Part shown: positions 9,047 through 17,329 of the stretch, one piece after another
How positions within the stretch are numbered: the first letter of the stretch is position 1
How the letters are laid out: each line of letters opens with the position of its first letter
Assembly: GCA_965279655.1 (NCBI GenBank)
Contig: OZ257255.1
Coordinates: forward strand, 2,852,001-2,916,000
From: SCTM01 sp965279655
GTDB lineage: Bacteria > Pseudomonadota > Alphaproteobacteria > Rhodospirillales > Rhodospirillaceae
Length of the DNA stretch: 64,000 nt
Direction of reading: 5' to 3'
The notes under the pieces: generated by a model
Databases searched by the model: none
Told to the model about the DNA's origin: nothing
What the model saw: only the letters and a program-made list of their open reading frames with translations
Translations under genes and position numbers: made by a program

Positions 9047-9084
9047 AGAGGCTCCGGACGTGAGGGATAGCCAAGCCTACTTTG

Positions 9085-9254
9085 TTAACGAAACCTCGTT
9101 AATGCGCGGTAAACCCGATGGTTTTTTCAACCAACCGCAGGCTGATTTTGACGTGAATCCGGCGCGACTCGCAGGTTTTGTTAGAAATCGCGATTCAGCC
9201 ATGTTAATATCTTTAATAAGTCGTAGTGGGCCGGTATCAGCGGGGCACAATATC
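9085..9254. promoter_or_regulatory. ctrA/fliI divergent control region with three GANTC sites and an inverted repeat
   Basis: Three GANTC sequences, the CcrM methylation target, lie within 42 bp: GAATC at 9155-9159, GACTC at 9166-9170 and GATTC at 9192-9196. Upstream, TTAACGA (9085-9091) and TCGTTAA (9096-9102) form a perfect inverted repeat with a 4-nt spacer, reminiscent of two opposed CtrA half-sites. Further TTAA elements occur at 9204-9207 and 9213-9216. In Caulobacter the ctrA P1 promoter is controlled by GANTC methylation and by CtrA itself; the same logic is inferred here. No clean -35/-10 pair was found. Confidence 0.6.
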
Positions 9255-9980
9255 ATGCGTATCCTGTTAGTTGAGGACGATCCCTCAACCGCGCAAGCCA
9301 TCACCACCATGCTCCGCAAGGAAGCATGGGTGATCGACTCTACCGATCTCGGCGAAGACGGCCTCGATCTCGGAAAAATTTACGATTACGACCTGATCAT
9401 TCTCGATCTGATGTTGCCGGACATGGACGGGATGGATGTCATCCGCCAGCTGCGCAGCTCGAAGATCGCCACTCCGGTGCTGATCCTGTCGGGTCTCACG
9501 GAGGCCGATAAGAAGGTGCAGGGCTTCGGCGTCGGCGCCGACGACTACCTCACCAAGCCGTTCAATCGCGAAGAACTGGTCGCGCGCATTCAGGCGATCG
9601 TCCGCCGCTCCAAGGGCCATGCCCAGCCGAAAGTCACTGTGGGACGCCTCACCGTGAACCTCGAGGCGCGCACCGCGGAAGTCGACAACGCGCCACTGCA
9701 CCTCACCGGCAAGGAATACGGCATCCTCGAGCTGCTCGCGCTGCGCAAGGGCACGACGCTCACGAAGGAGCAGTTCCTGAACCACCTTTACGGCGGAATG
9801 GACGAGCCGGAACTCAAGATCATCGACGTCTTCATCTGCAAACTCCGCAAGAAGCTCGCGACCGCCACGGGCGGCGAGAGCTACATCGAGACCGTGTGGG
9901 GCCGCGGCTACGTGTTGCGCGAAGCCGAAGAAGCGGAAGGCACCGCGGGCGGCGTGACAAAGAAGGCCGCTGTCGCCTAG
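9255..9980 (+). CDS. ctrA: Cell-cycle master response regulator CtrA
   Basis: CtrA is the OmpR-type response regulator that controls cell-cycle, flagellar and chemotaxis genes in alphaproteobacteria. This 241-residue protein has a receiver domain (1-120) with phospho-acceptor Asp in DLMLPDMDG near residue 51 and Lys in TKPF, then a winged helix. The C-domain segments HLTGKEYGILELL, FLNHLYGGMDEPELKIID and ETVWGRGYVLR are nearly identical to those of well-studied CtrA proteins. I chose the ATG at 9255 because it gives the canonical start MRILLVEDD; an upstream in-frame ATG would run through the regulatory region. It diverges from fliI, and chpT lies 1.5 kb away. Confidence 0.96.
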   Translation: MRILLVEDDPSTAQAITTMLRKEAWVIDSTDLGEDGLDLGKIYDYDLIILDLMLPDMDGMDVIRQLRSSKIATPVLILSGLTEADKKVQGFGVGADDYLTKPFNREELVARIQAIVRRSKGHAQPKVTVGRLTVNLEARTAEVDNAPLHLTGKEYGILELLALRKGTTLTKEQFLNHLYGGMDEPELKIIDVFICKLRKKLATATGGESYIETVWGRGYVLREAEEAEGTAGGVTKKAAVA

Positions 9981-10008
9981 CTCGACCGACGCAACGGTTG
10001 AAAAGTTC

Positions 10009-10038
10009 AAACGGCGGGGGTCACTCCCCGCCGTTTTT
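10009..10038 (+). terminator. Rho-independent terminator after ctrA
   Basis: An 11-bp perfect stem, AAACGGCGGGG (10009-10019) with CCCCGCCGTTT (10026-10036), has a 6-nt loop and ends in a run of T (10034-10038). The A-rich left flank makes it potentially bidirectional, so it could also end the minus-strand cheR transcript. Confidence 0.85.
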
Positions 10039-10062
10039 CATTTCACCGCCGCTCGCTTTTTC

Positions 10063-10911
10063 TTAGAGATGTGCGGCCATGGAATGCGCCGGCGGCACGC
10101 CTTCGCGCTGGGCCGCATAAATCCCGAGGTTGGAGGCAATCACCCGGAAGGCGCCCGATACGCCGGTGATGCTCTCGTTCACCCCGACATAGAGGACGCC
10201 GTCGTCGCTCAAGAGGCGTGCAAGCTTCTGCAAGGTCGCGACCTTGGTCTGTTGATCGAATGCGATGAGCACATTTCGGCACAGCACCACGTCGAAGCGC
10301 CCGAGCGGGAAAACGTCTTCAAGCAGGTTTCCGACGCGGAATAAGACCATGCGCCGGAGGTTGTCGTTGATCTTCCAACCGGTGCCGTCCTTGGTGAAAT
10401 GCCGCAGCAGGCGACGGATCGGCAGGCCGCGTTGGACCTCGAACTGGTTGTAGGCGCCGCGCTCCGCCGACGCGATGGCGGATGCGGAAAGATCAATCCC
10501 GACGATCTCCACGCGCCAACCCGCGAAATGCTGCGCTTCCTCCACGATCTGCATCGCGACGGAGTAAGCTTCCTGCCCGGTGGCACACCCCGCGCACAAG
10601 ATGCGGAACGTGCGCTTCGCCATCCGGGCGCGGCGCAAGTTCGGCAGCACGACTTCGGCGAGATGTTTGAACGGCTTCCAGTCGCGGAAGAAACCCGTAT
10701 CCTTGGACATCATCGCGTCGATGAGATCGGTCGTCGCGGTGGGATTCCCACCGCGCACTTCCGCCATGAGTTCGGTCAGATCGGCGAAACGATGCTCGCG
10801 CACCACGGCCTGGAGGCGGTTCTCGACCAGATACGCCTTGTCGCGGGTCAGCACGAGACCCGTCTGATCCTTCAAGAGTCGCGCAACAAAGGTGAAGTCT
10901 TCTGGCGTCAT
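10063..10911 (-). CDS. cheR: Chemotaxis methyltransferase CheR
   Basis: CheR methylates glutamates on chemoreceptors using S-adenosylmethionine. The 282-residue protein has the N-terminal helical CheR domain (about 1-75, with FxxVxxLLKDxTGLxL) and a Rossmann methyltransferase domain. The SAM-binding motif reads CAGCATGQEAYS, a variant of the usual CSTGEEPYS, and the late motif LCRNVLIAFD is diagnostic. The start at 10911 gives MTPEDF, the normal beginning; a longer reading frame upstream overlaps cheY and is not used. It lies 5 bp after cheY, so the two form an operon. No cheA, cheW, cheB or receptor gene is visible in the window. Confidence 0.94.
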   Translation of the reverse strand: MTPEDFTFVARLLKDQTGLVLTRDKAYLVENRLQAVVREHRFADLTELMAEVRGGNPTATTDLIDAMMSKDTGFFRDWKPFKHLAEVVLPNLRRARMAKRTFRILCAGCATGQEAYSVAMQIVEEAQHFAGWRVEIVGIDLSASAIASAERGAYNQFEVQRGLPIRRLLRHFTKDGTGWKINDNLRRMVLFRVGNLLEDVFPLGRFDVVLCRNVLIAFDQQTKVATLQKLARLLSDDGVLYVGVNESITGVSGAFRVIASNLGIYAAQREGVPPAHSMAAHL

Positions 10912-10916
10912 CGGCG

Positions 10917-11282
10917 TCAGAGGATGTCGAGCAGCAGAAACTTGGAGCGGACAATATCGCTGTCGAATGGCTTCATGATGAACTCGCTCGCGCCGGCGGC
11001 GAGTCCCAGTTCGATCAAAGGCGCATCCGCATCCGTGGTGCAGAAGATCGCCACCACCTTGTCGCCCCCCGGCAGGTTGCGCAGTTCGCGCAAATACGAA
11101 CGTCCGTCCATCACGGGCATGTCCATGTCGATCAGCGCCAGGTCCGGCATGCGCGCGCGGCACGCCTCCAGCGCCTTCTTCCCGTTTTCGGCTTCTTCAA
11201 CCTCGAAGCCGAGATCCTGAATGATCTTCGCGGCGACGCGCCGAATGACACGCGAATCATCCACGATCAAACAGCGCTTCAT
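10917..11282 (-). CDS. cheY: CheY-like single-domain response regulator
   Basis: This 121-residue protein is a lone receiver domain. It has the acidic pair in IVDDSR (residues 8-9), the phosphorylation region LIDMDMPVMDG near residue 50, a Thr in FCTTDA and the conserved Lys in IMKPFDS. It therefore should act as a phosphorylatable switch, most likely for the flagellar motor or as a phosphate sink. I placed the start at MKRCLIVDD (11282), which fits the domain; longer upstream starts add an unconserved tail. It is the first gene of a cheY-cheR pair. It differs from the cell-cycle regulator DivK, though that role cannot be ruled out by sequence alone. Confidence 0.85.
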   Translation of the reverse strand: MKRCLIVDDSRVIRRVAAKIIQDLGFEVEEAENGKKALEACRARMPDLALIDMDMPVMDGRSYLRELRNLPGGDKVVAIFCTTDADAPLIELGLAAGASEFIMKPFDSDIVRSKFLLLDIL

Positions 11283-11447
11283 TTTGAATCTGCGCCCGAC
11301 TACGGCCGGCGCCTCGCCGGTCTTTGGCCCCAATTCTGCAAACGTTACCGTGCGAAGGTTAACGGATTCAATGCACGCGCGTTAGCGCGCGACATTTCAT
11401 TGGTATGAGACACCGGCAAGGGTCCGGCGCACGCGTCTCTGCACGTG

Positions 11448-12107
11448 TTACGGGCTTGAAAAGGCAGCCTGAAGGGTCGATCCATTCGACTCGATCAAGA
11501 CTCGCCCGCCGGCCTGTGCCGCGATGGCGTAAAGCAGGTGAATCTGGATGCTCTTGGCGGTGGGTGCGACTGCACCTCCGTTAAGGATTTCGCCCACATC
11601 GGAGCGCCACGCGCTGGGGCGGGATGCGTCGCCTTCGGCGATCACCGTGATGCCTCCATCGACCGTCAGCGTGAGGCTGCGGCACATAGGCTGGGCTTCC
11701 AGGACCAAGAGACACAGGTTGAGGATAATCGGCACCGCGTTCGTGCCGACGCGCGTGGCGGCAGTCGCGACCGCCGCGGAGTCAGGCCAATGCAATGCGG
11801 CGGGACCACTGCGTCCGGCCGTCGCATGCAGGAACCCTTCCACCAAGCCCGGCAGATCGCCGATGGCGCCGCTGTGGCCCGCTGGAACGCCCATGGCGGA
11901 GCGCAGGAACTTGAGCTTGCGCGAGGCCGCAGCGGAGCTGTTGCCGATGAGGCCGAGCGTTTCCGCATCAACTTGTGCCGGGTCGCCAGCGGTCAGTTCG
12001 ACGCCGGCCGCGACCGCGCCGATCGGACCAGCCAGATCGTGGGCCAACCGCGTGCACAGGAGCTGCGCGAGCAGCAGCGGATCGACTGTGGAAACTGATT
12101 CAGACAT
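11448..12107 (-). CDS. chpT: Histidine phosphotransferase ChpT
   Basis: ChpT passes phosphate from the hybrid kinase CckA to CtrA and CpdR. The 219-residue protein begins with a dimerisation helix containing LCTRLAHDLAGPIGA; His23 is the expected phosphorylated residue. The rest looks like a degenerate kinase ATPase fold without the N, G1 or G2 boxes, as is normal for ChpT. The ATG at 12107 was chosen because the active-site helix then lies at the usual distance from the N-terminus. Its position about 1.5 kb from ctrA and beside cheY-cheR ties the CtrA relay to the motility genes. CckA itself is not recognisable in the window. Confidence 0.88.
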   Translation of the reverse strand: MSESVSTVDPLLLAQLLCTRLAHDLAGPIGAVAAGVELTAGDPAQVDAETLGLIGNSSAAASRKLKFLRSAMGVPAGHSGAIGDLPGLVEGFLHATAGRSGPAALHWPDSAAVATAATRVGTNAVPIILNLCLLVLEAQPMCRSLTLTVDGGITVIAEGDASRPSAWRSDVGEILNGGAVAPTAKSIQIHLLYAIAAQAGGRVLIESNGSTLQAAFSSP

Positions 12108-12252
12108 GGAACTCAAACATGGAAATTCTTCCCAACTCTCATGCCGTCTTGGCACGCCCCGATGGCGGAGCAATCTAGCAGGGGGTCATTTAGGCTGAAA
12201 ACCCACGACCAGGAAGCTTGGGCGCGCCGGCCGGCCCGAATAGACTTGGTCC

Positions 12253-12450
12253 ATGCCGCATGAACTCGCGCCTGGGATGTGGGTGGTCAACCCGGCCCAG
12301 CCGGACTGGGGCCTGGGTCAGGTCCAGTCCGCCGTGGGGGACCGGGTCACGGTGAACTTCGAAAACACGGGCAAGATGCTGATCAATGCCGGCGTCGTTG
12401 ACCTAGAGGTGGTTGACGATCCCGATGCCCGGCGTCCGAAACCGCGCTAA
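12253..12450 (+). CDS. DUF3553 family small protein
   Basis: This 65-residue protein matches the DUF3553 pattern well: a start like LAPGMWVVNPAQPDWGLG, then GDRVTVNFENTGK and a terminal LEVV. The fold is likely a small SH3-like or CarD/Tudor-type barrel, since the same arrangement is seen as a module in DNA-repair helicases, but no function has been shown for the free-standing form as far as I know. No signal peptide or membrane segment is present. It precedes moaA by 52 bp on the same strand and may share its transcript. Confidence 0.82.
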   Translation: MPHELAPGMWVVNPAQPDWGLGQVQSAVGDRVTVNFENTGKMLINAGVVDLEVVDDPDARRPKPR

Positions 12451-12502
12451 TGGGGCCCTATGGCCTTGGAATGCCGGGAAAAACCCCTATATTTCCGGGA
12501 TC

Positions 12503-13492
12503 ATGATCGACCCATTTGGCCGCGCCATCAGTTACTTGCGCGTTTCGGTCACCGACCGATGCGACCTTCGCTGCGTCTACTGCATGTCGGAGGACATGAC
12601 CTTTGTGCCGCGCGCCGAGCTCCTGTCCCTGGAGGAGCTCGATCGGGTGTGCAGCACCTTCGTCGGCCTGGGAGTGAAAAAGCTCCGCCTGACCGGAGGC
12701 GAGCCCCTGGTCCGCAAGAATGTCTTGAGCTTGGTCGAGAGCCTCGGGCGTCATCTGAAGACCGGCGCCCTCGAGGAACTGACCCTCACGACCAACGGCA
12801 CCCAACTCGCCGGGGCCGCGGAGCGCTTGCGCGCCGCCGGGGTGCGGCGCGTGAATATCTCTTTGGACTCCCTGGACGCGGATCGCTTCAAGACGATCAC
12901 CCGGTGGGGCAACCACGCCCAGGTGATGGACGGCATCAAGGCCGCTCAAGCGGCGGGCTTGAAAGTGAAGATCAACATCGTCGCGTTGCGAGACGTCAAC
13001 GAGGACGAGTTCGATGAGATGGTCGCCTGGTGCGGACGCGAGGGCTTCGACCTCGTGTTCATCGAGACCATGCCGATGGGCGACATCGACGGCGACCGGA
13101 CGGATCAGTATCTACCGCTCTCCGTCGTGCGCGCGCGGCTGGCCAAGCGCTGGACGATGACGTCGATCCCGGACAACACCGGCGGACCGGCGCGCTACAT
13201 GCGCGTTGCCGAGACCGGCGGCCGCGTCGGCTTCATCACGCCGATGACCCACAATTTCTGCGAGGCCTGCAATCGCGTCCGGCTTACCTGCACCGGCACC
13301 TTATATATGTGCCTGGGCCAGGAGGACGCGGCCGACCTGCGCAAGCCATTGCGGCAGAGCGAGAGCGATGAGCCGCTGATCGCGGCGATTCACGAAGCCA
13401 TCGGCCGCAAGCCGAAGGGGCACGACTTCGTCATCGACCGCCGCCACAGCCGCCCCGCGGTGGGGCGCCACATGAGTGTCACCGGCGGCTAG
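12503..13492 (+). CDS. moaA: GTP 3',8-cyclase MoaA
   Basis: MoaA is the radical-SAM enzyme that, with MoaC, turns GTP into cyclic pyranopterin phosphate in molybdenum cofactor synthesis. The 329-residue protein has the SAM cluster motif Cys20-x3-Cys24-x2-Cys27, the GGEP motif at about 65-68, and the C-terminal second cluster Cys253-x2-Cys256-x13-Cys270. The chain ends in Gly-Gly, which in MoaA is functionally needed. I chose the ATG at 12503 because the conserved N-terminus MIDPFGR begins there; an upstream in-frame ATG overlaps the DUF3553 gene. No other moa genes are nearby, so molybdopterin genes must be scattered in this genome. Confidence 0.97.
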   Translation: MIDPFGRAISYLRVSVTDRCDLRCVYCMSEDMTFVPRAELLSLEELDRVCSTFVGLGVKKLRLTGGEPLVRKNVLSLVESLGRHLKTGALEELTLTTNGTQLAGAAERLRAAGVRRVNISLDSLDADRFKTITRWGNHAQVMDGIKAAQAAGLKVKINIVALRDVNEDEFDEMVAWCGREGFDLVFIETMPMGDIDGDRTDQYLPLSVVRARLAKRWTMTSIPDNTGGPARYMRVAETGGRVGFITPMTHNFCEACNRVRLTCTGTLYMCLGQEDAADLRKPLRQSESDEPLIAAIHEAIGRKPKGHDFVIDRRHSRPAVGRHMSVTGG

Positions 13493-13522
13493 GCCGCCTC
13501 GTCCGAACGGAAAGAACGCTGC

Positions 13523-14302
13523 ATGGCTTTCGAGCGGACACCAACCCGCATCGCCTTCGTCGCGAGCGAAACCGAGGCCGCGAGCGCCGCCCTGCGCGAC
13601 CTGACGGCGCGCTATGGCCAAACCCCGCCGGACAAGGCGGAGGTGATCGTGGCGCTCGGCGGCGACGGCTTCATGCTGGAAGCGCTGCATACCTACATGG
13701 CGCTTGGGCGGCCCATCTTCGGCATGCATCGCGGCACGGTCGGGTTCCTGATGAACGCGTACAAGGACGACGACCTGCCGACACGCATCTCCAAAAGCGA
13801 CCAGGTGATGCTGCATCCGTTGCGCATGTCGGCGCAGACCGCGGACGGGCGCGTGGTGGAAGCCCTCGCGATCAACGAAGTCTCCATGCTGCGGCAGACG
13901 CGCCAGGCGGCGAAGATCAAGATCTTCGTCGACGGCCGCGAACGCCTCAGCGAGTTGTCCTGCGACGGCGTGCTGATCTCCACGCCAGCGGGCTCCGGTG
14001 CCTATAATCTTTCCGCCCACGGCCCGGTGCTGCCGCTGGACTCCAATGTGCTCGCGCTGACGCCGATCAGCGCGTTCCGACCGCGGCGTTGGCGCGGTGC
14101 GGTACTGCCCCATCGGGCGACCGTGAGGTTCGTGATCATGGAGCAGGACAAGCGCCCGGTGAGCGCCGTGGCGGACCGTGACGAAGTGCGCGATGTCGCG
14201 GAAGTGACTGTGCGCGAAGATCGCAGCATCGCTATCCCGCTGCTGTTCGACAGCGAGCACAATCTCCAAGAGCGCATTCTGGACGAGCAGTTCTCGTTCT
14301 AG
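13523..14302 (+). CDS. nadK: NAD kinase
   Basis: NAD kinase phosphorylates NAD to NADP and is usually essential. The 259-residue protein carries the catalytic GGDG motif at residues 46-49, the NAD-binding NE pair in INEVSM, and the glycine-rich TPAGSGAYNLSA segment where this family usually has TPTGSTAY. The DG(V)L and HxLxxRP-like regions are present in modified form (ALTPISAFRPRRW). Length is typical for the short alphaproteobacterial type. It follows moaA by 30 bp on the same strand and is probably cotranscribed with it. Confidence 0.94.
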   Translation: MAFERTPTRIAFVASETEAASAALRDLTARYGQTPPDKAEVIVALGGDGFMLEALHTYMALGRPIFGMHRGTVGFLMNAYKDDDLPTRISKSDQVMLHPLRMSAQTADGRVVEALAINEVSMLRQTRQAAKIKIFVDGRERLSELSCDGVLISTPAGSGAYNLSAHGPVLPLDSNVLALTPISAFRPRRWRGAVLPHRATVRFVIMEQDKRPVSAVADRDEVRDVAEVTVREDRSIAIPLLFDSEHNLQERILDEQFSF

Positions 14303-14383
14303 ACCGCAATCGCGGTCTACATTGTTGTTTGGTCGCATTCTCTACGGCGAACCGGAAGTCCACGTCGCCGGAGAATGCTCCGC

Positions 14384-15256
14384 CTACCAGAAGAATCCCG
14401 GAATGATGTACGCCGGGCTGTAGCCTTCCTTGGCCGCGAGCGCGATTGCCTTCGCCGGGTCGGCAGCGACACCATAGGAAACGCCCAATGCCGCCGCGTG
14501 AATGCCGCCGGTACACCAGATCGCCGGCACGCCGACGCTCGCCGCCCCCTTGATATCGGTTTCCAAGGCGTCGCCCACGACGGCCACGCGCGCGCGGTCC
14601 GCGATGCCGAGCTGCTTGATCGCCAATTCGTAGATCACCGGATCGGGCTTGCCGCGATAAGCAGCGCGGCCACCCATGTCTTCGTATCGCTTGGCCATCG
14701 CGCCGGCGCAGACCACGCGCTCGCCTGCACGGATCACCACGATGTCCGGGTTCGCGCAGACCATGGGCAGATTGTGCTTCCGGGCCGCGGCCAGAATGGG
14801 ATCGGCTTTCTCCAGCGGGTCCGACAGGTCGTAAGGACCCGTGTTCACCACGAAGGTGGCCTTTGCCATATCGTCGACTATTTCAACGCCGGTATCCTCG
14901 AAGACCGTGCGGTCCCGCTCCGGCCCGAGGTGGAAGGCGCGATTGCCGAGGGCTGCGAAGAACGGATCGTCGCGCGCGATCAGGGCGTCGCGCGTCGCCT
15001 CACCGGACGACAGCACCTCGCCATAGCTGTCGCGCGGGATTCCCATGCCGCTCATCGTCGTCACGAGTGCGTGGGCGCGCCGGGGCGCGTTGGACAGCAG
15101 CAGCGTTTTTTTCCCGGCGGCCGTGAGCTTGCGCAGCGTTTCCGGCGCGGGCGGATAGGGCGTTTGACCATCATGGATGACGCCCCACAGGTCCAGGATG
15201 AAACCGTCGAAGCGATCGGCGATCTCGGACAAGCCGGCGATGGGCCGCGGACTCAT
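14384..15256 (-). CDS. HAD-superfamily class IIA hydrolase
   Basis: The protein (290 residues) is a haloacid-dehalogenase-fold phosphatase of class IIA, the group of NagD and a common alphaproteobacterial subfamily. Motif I reads DLWGVIHDG (nucleophile Asp near residue 22), motif II is the Ser/Asn in LLSNAPR, and motifs III/IV are GKPDPVIYELA and GDALETDIKGA. The substrate is unknown; relatives act on sugar or nucleotide phosphates. Its ATG overlaps the stop of pyrD by 4 bp, so it should be coupled to pyrimidine synthesis gene expression, which hints at a nucleotide-related substrate without proving it. Confidence 0.9.
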   Translation of the reverse strand: MSPRPIAGLSEIADRFDGFILDLWGVIHDGQTPYPPAPETLRKLTAAGKKTLLLSNAPRRAHALVTTMSGMGIPRDSYGEVLSSGEATRDALIARDDPFFAALGNRAFHLGPERDRTVFEDTGVEIVDDMAKATFVVNTGPYDLSDPLEKADPILAAARKHNLPMVCANPDIVVIRAGERVVCAGAMAKRYEDMGGRAAYRGKPDPVIYELAIKQLGIADRARVAVVGDALETDIKGAASVGVPAIWCTGGIHAAALGVSYGVAADPAKAIALAAKEGYSPAYIIPGFFW

Positions 15257-16314
15257 CGGTCGGCCCCCACGGCGGCAGCGACCTTGGCGAATCCATCCGT
15301 GGCCAACAACGCAACGAGTTCATCCTTGATGCGCTGCACGAGGGCGGGCCCTTCGAATACCAAGGCTGTGTAAAGCTGTACGAGCGACGCTCCGGCCCGG
15401 ATCTTGGCGTAAGCATCCGCGCCGGAGGCGATACCGCCGACGCCGATCAAGGGCAGACGGCCACCGCTCGCCCGCGCGGCATGGCGCAAGACGTCGAGGG
15501 ATAGCCCGAGCAGCGGTCGCCCGCTCAAGCCGCCGGTCTCGGCGCGACGCGGCGATTGCAGCGTCGCGGGCCGGCTGATGGTGGTGTTGCTGACCACCAG
15601 GCCGTCGAGTCCTTGCGCGAGGGCGAGATCCACAATCGCACTGACGTCATCCAACGCGAGGTCCGGCGCGATCTTTAGGAGCAACGGCGGCGTCGCGCCG
15701 CTTTCGTCGCGGGCAGCACGCACCGCCGCCAGGATCGCGCGCAAGGGTGCGATGTCCTGAAGCATCCGCAGCCCCGGCGTGTTTGGCGACGACACGTTCA
15801 CGACCAGGAAATCCGCATGGGGGGCGAAACGGCGCGCACCGTCCGCGTAGTCGGCGACCGCGTCGGTGCTGTCCTTGTTCTTCCCGAGGTTCACGCCCAC
15901 CGGGCCGCGTCTGTCCCGGCAGGCGGACAGGCGCGCCGCGACCGCCTCCATACCGTCATTGTTGAAGCCCATGCGGTTGATAACGGCACGGTCCTCATTC
16001 AACCTGAACACGCGTGGCCGCGGATTACCCGGCTGCGGGCGCGGCGTGACGCCGCCGACTTCCACAAAGCCAAAGCCAAGTTTCAGCAGTTCCGCAGGTG
16101 CTCTCGCGTTCTTGTCGAATCCGGCGGCGAGACCGATCGGATTTTGGAAGTCCCTGTCCCACAGGCGTTGCCGCAAGCAGGCAGGGTCCGGCGCGGCGCG
16201 ATATAGAGCTCCCGCGAGGCCCGTTCGCAGAAATCGGATCGCCAGACCATGGGCCGTCTCGGCGTCGAGACGCCGCAGGAACGGCGCGGCTATCATGTAG
16301 GGGTCAAGGAACAT
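15253..16314 (-). CDS. pyrD: Dihydroorotate dehydrogenase (quinone), class 2
   Basis: PyrD oxidises dihydroorotate to orotate in pyrimidine synthesis and passes electrons to the quinone pool. The 353-residue protein has the N-terminal amphipathic helix of membrane-bound class 2 enzymes (about 1-40), the substrate loop with NRMGFNNDG, the catalytic-base Ser in NVSSPNTPGLR (class 1 enzymes use Cys), and the FMN phosphate site GVGGI. I chose the ATG at 16314 (MFLDPYMIAAPFLRRLD) because it matches the usual start; an upstream start adds an unconserved tail. It is followed by the HAD hydrolase with a 4-bp overlap. Confidence 0.96.
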   Translation of the reverse strand: MFLDPYMIAAPFLRRLDAETAHGLAIRFLRTGLAGALYRAAPDPACLRQRLWDRDFQNPIGLAAGFDKNARAPAELLKLGFGFVEVGGVTPRPQPGNPRPRVFRLNEDRAVINRMGFNNDGMEAVAARLSACRDRRGPVGVNLGKNKDSTDAVADYADGARRFAPHADFLVVNVSSPNTPGLRMLQDIAPLRAILAAVRAARDESGATPPLLLKIAPDLALDDVSAIVDLALAQGLDGLVVSNTTISRPATLQSPRRAETGGLSGRPLLGLSLDVLRHAARASGGRLPLIGVGGIASGADAYAKIRAGASLVQLYTALVFEGPALVQRIKDELVALLATDGFAKVAAAVGADR

Positions 16315-16404
16315 GTCGGTGAACGGCACTTGCGACGATTTCGGATGCGGCGGCACGGCGGGATCGGGCTGCCGACCCCGCGACAAGGAATAGAGACAAT
16401 CTCC

Positions 16405-16433
16405 TTCATGTCGCTGATTTGTGAAGATATACT
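16405..16433 (+). promoter_or_regulatory. Possible sigma-70-type promoter of the MarR gene
   Basis: TTCATG (16405-16410) and TATACT (16428-16433) are separated by 17 bp in the divergent region between pyrD and the MarR gene. The -10 hexamer is good and the -35 is weak. The predicted start of transcription is about 40 bp before the GTG codon. Confidence 0.4.
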
Positions 16434-16480
16434 ACCGCCCGTGTGGGGAGAACTCCTCGTGAAATACGACCCGATTATCC

Positions 16481-16906
16481 GTGCGTAACGATCCAAAACT
16501 TTCCGTGCGGGGACTCGCGCGGCTCATCGAGCAGGTCGGCAAAGCCGCCTACAATCTCGGTTATACGCCTGGGCTCAATCCTGCCCAGTGGGCGGCGCTG
16601 CGCTATTTCGATGAGGCCACGATCGAGCGCCGCACCGTGACGGGCTTTGCCCAGTTCCAGGGCACGACCAAGGGCACAGCCTCGCAAACTGTCGCGGCGC
16701 TTGTGCGCAAAGGCTACTTGCGTCGCGTCAGCGACAAACAAGATCGCCGCGTGCATCGCCTGATGATCACCGATGAAGGCCAGAACCTTCTGCGCGTCGA
16801 TCCGCTGCAGGAACTCGGCAAGGCGCTTGAATCGCTCGAGCAAGAAGAGCGCTGGGCCTTGGCGGTCAGTATGGAAAAGGTTCTACGCCAGTTGATCCGG
16901 GCGTAG
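16481..16906 (+). CDS. MarR-family transcriptional regulator
   Basis: The 141-residue protein has the winged-helix layout of MarR regulators: an N-terminal dimerisation helix, a recognition region around FAQFQGTTKGTASQTVAALVRKGYL (residues 52-76), and the wing with the hallmark DKQDRRVHRLMITDEG, where the DxR motif contacts the minor groove. It starts with GTG, as no suitable ATG is present. It diverges from pyrD, but nothing indicates a role in pyrimidine synthesis; members usually respond to small aromatic ligands or oxidative signals. The targets are unknown. Confidence 0.88.
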   Translation: MRNDPKLSVRGLARLIEQVGKAAYNLGYTPGLNPAQWAALRYFDEATIERRTVTGFAQFQGTTKGTASQTVAALVRKGYLRRVSDKQDRRVHRLMITDEGQNLLRVDPLQELGKALESLEQEERWALAVSMEKVLRQLIRA

Positions 16907-16920
16907 CGTCCAAAGGACGC

Positions 16921-17292
16921 TTAGGCCGCCAGGGCAGCCGTCACCGCGTTCAACAACTCGTCCTTCTCGAACGGCTTGTAGATCACTTCGTTCGCGCCGA
17001 ACGTGGCCGCGAGCGGTGCGGTATAGGTCAGCGGCGCATTGGGGGCGCCGCCGGAAATCACGATGACCGGCACCCGGTTGCCCGAACCCCGGACTTCCTT
17101 AAGAAGGGCGATGCCGTCCATTCCGGGCATCCAGATATCGCTGACGATGAGATCGAAGCCGCGCTCCTTGAGCTTGTCCATGGCTTCGTTGCCAGTCCCG
17201 GCGGAAACCACGGTATGACCCGCGCCCACGAGAATCTCGCGCACGGTCATGCTCACTTCCGGCGAATCTTCGACCAAGAGAATGTCGGCCAT
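16921..17292 (-). CDS. Single-domain response regulator paired with the adjacent PAS kinase
   Basis: This 123-residue protein is a stand-alone receiver domain. It shows the acidic start ILLVEDSPE, the phospho-acceptor Asp in LIVSDIWMPGMDG near residue 52, the switch Ser in VIVISGG and the conserved Lys in IYKPFE. No output domain follows. The start MADILLVED at 17292 was preferred to longer upstream starts that run into the kinase gene. It lies 37 bp downstream of the PAS histidine kinase on the same strand, so the two most likely form a phosphotransfer pair in which the receiver is a separate chain instead of a C-terminal fusion. Confidence 0.88.
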   Translation of the reverse strand: MADILLVEDSPEVSMTVREILVGAGHTVVSAGTGNEAMDKLKERGFDLIVSDIWMPGMDGIALLKEVRGSGNRVPVIVISGGAPNAPLTYTAPLAATFGANEVIYKPFEKDELLNAVTAALAA

Positions 17293-17329
17293 ACGCTCTC
17301 CAGAACCCCCGCGCAACTCCGGTGCAGGT

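Noticed and set aside
7559..9070. Long plus-strand reading frame opposite fliI
   Set aside because: It mirrors the fliI gene in high-GC sequence, is rich in Arg, Ala and His without motifs, and lies entirely inside a well-supported gene.
9085..9102. TTAA-N10-TTAA upstream of ctrA as a standard CtrA box
   Set aside because: The usual spacing is N7; here it is N10. I keep it as an inverted repeat of unknown role and not as a called CtrA site.
10063..11163. A longer CheR with an 84-residue N-terminal extension
   Set aside because: The extension is an out-of-frame copy of the cheY region and has no conserved residues; the start at 10911 fits the family.
12253..12450. Molybdenum cofactor riboswitch before moaA
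   Set aside because: The upstream sequence is coding (DUF3553) with only 52 bp between the genes, and I see no matching RNA structure.
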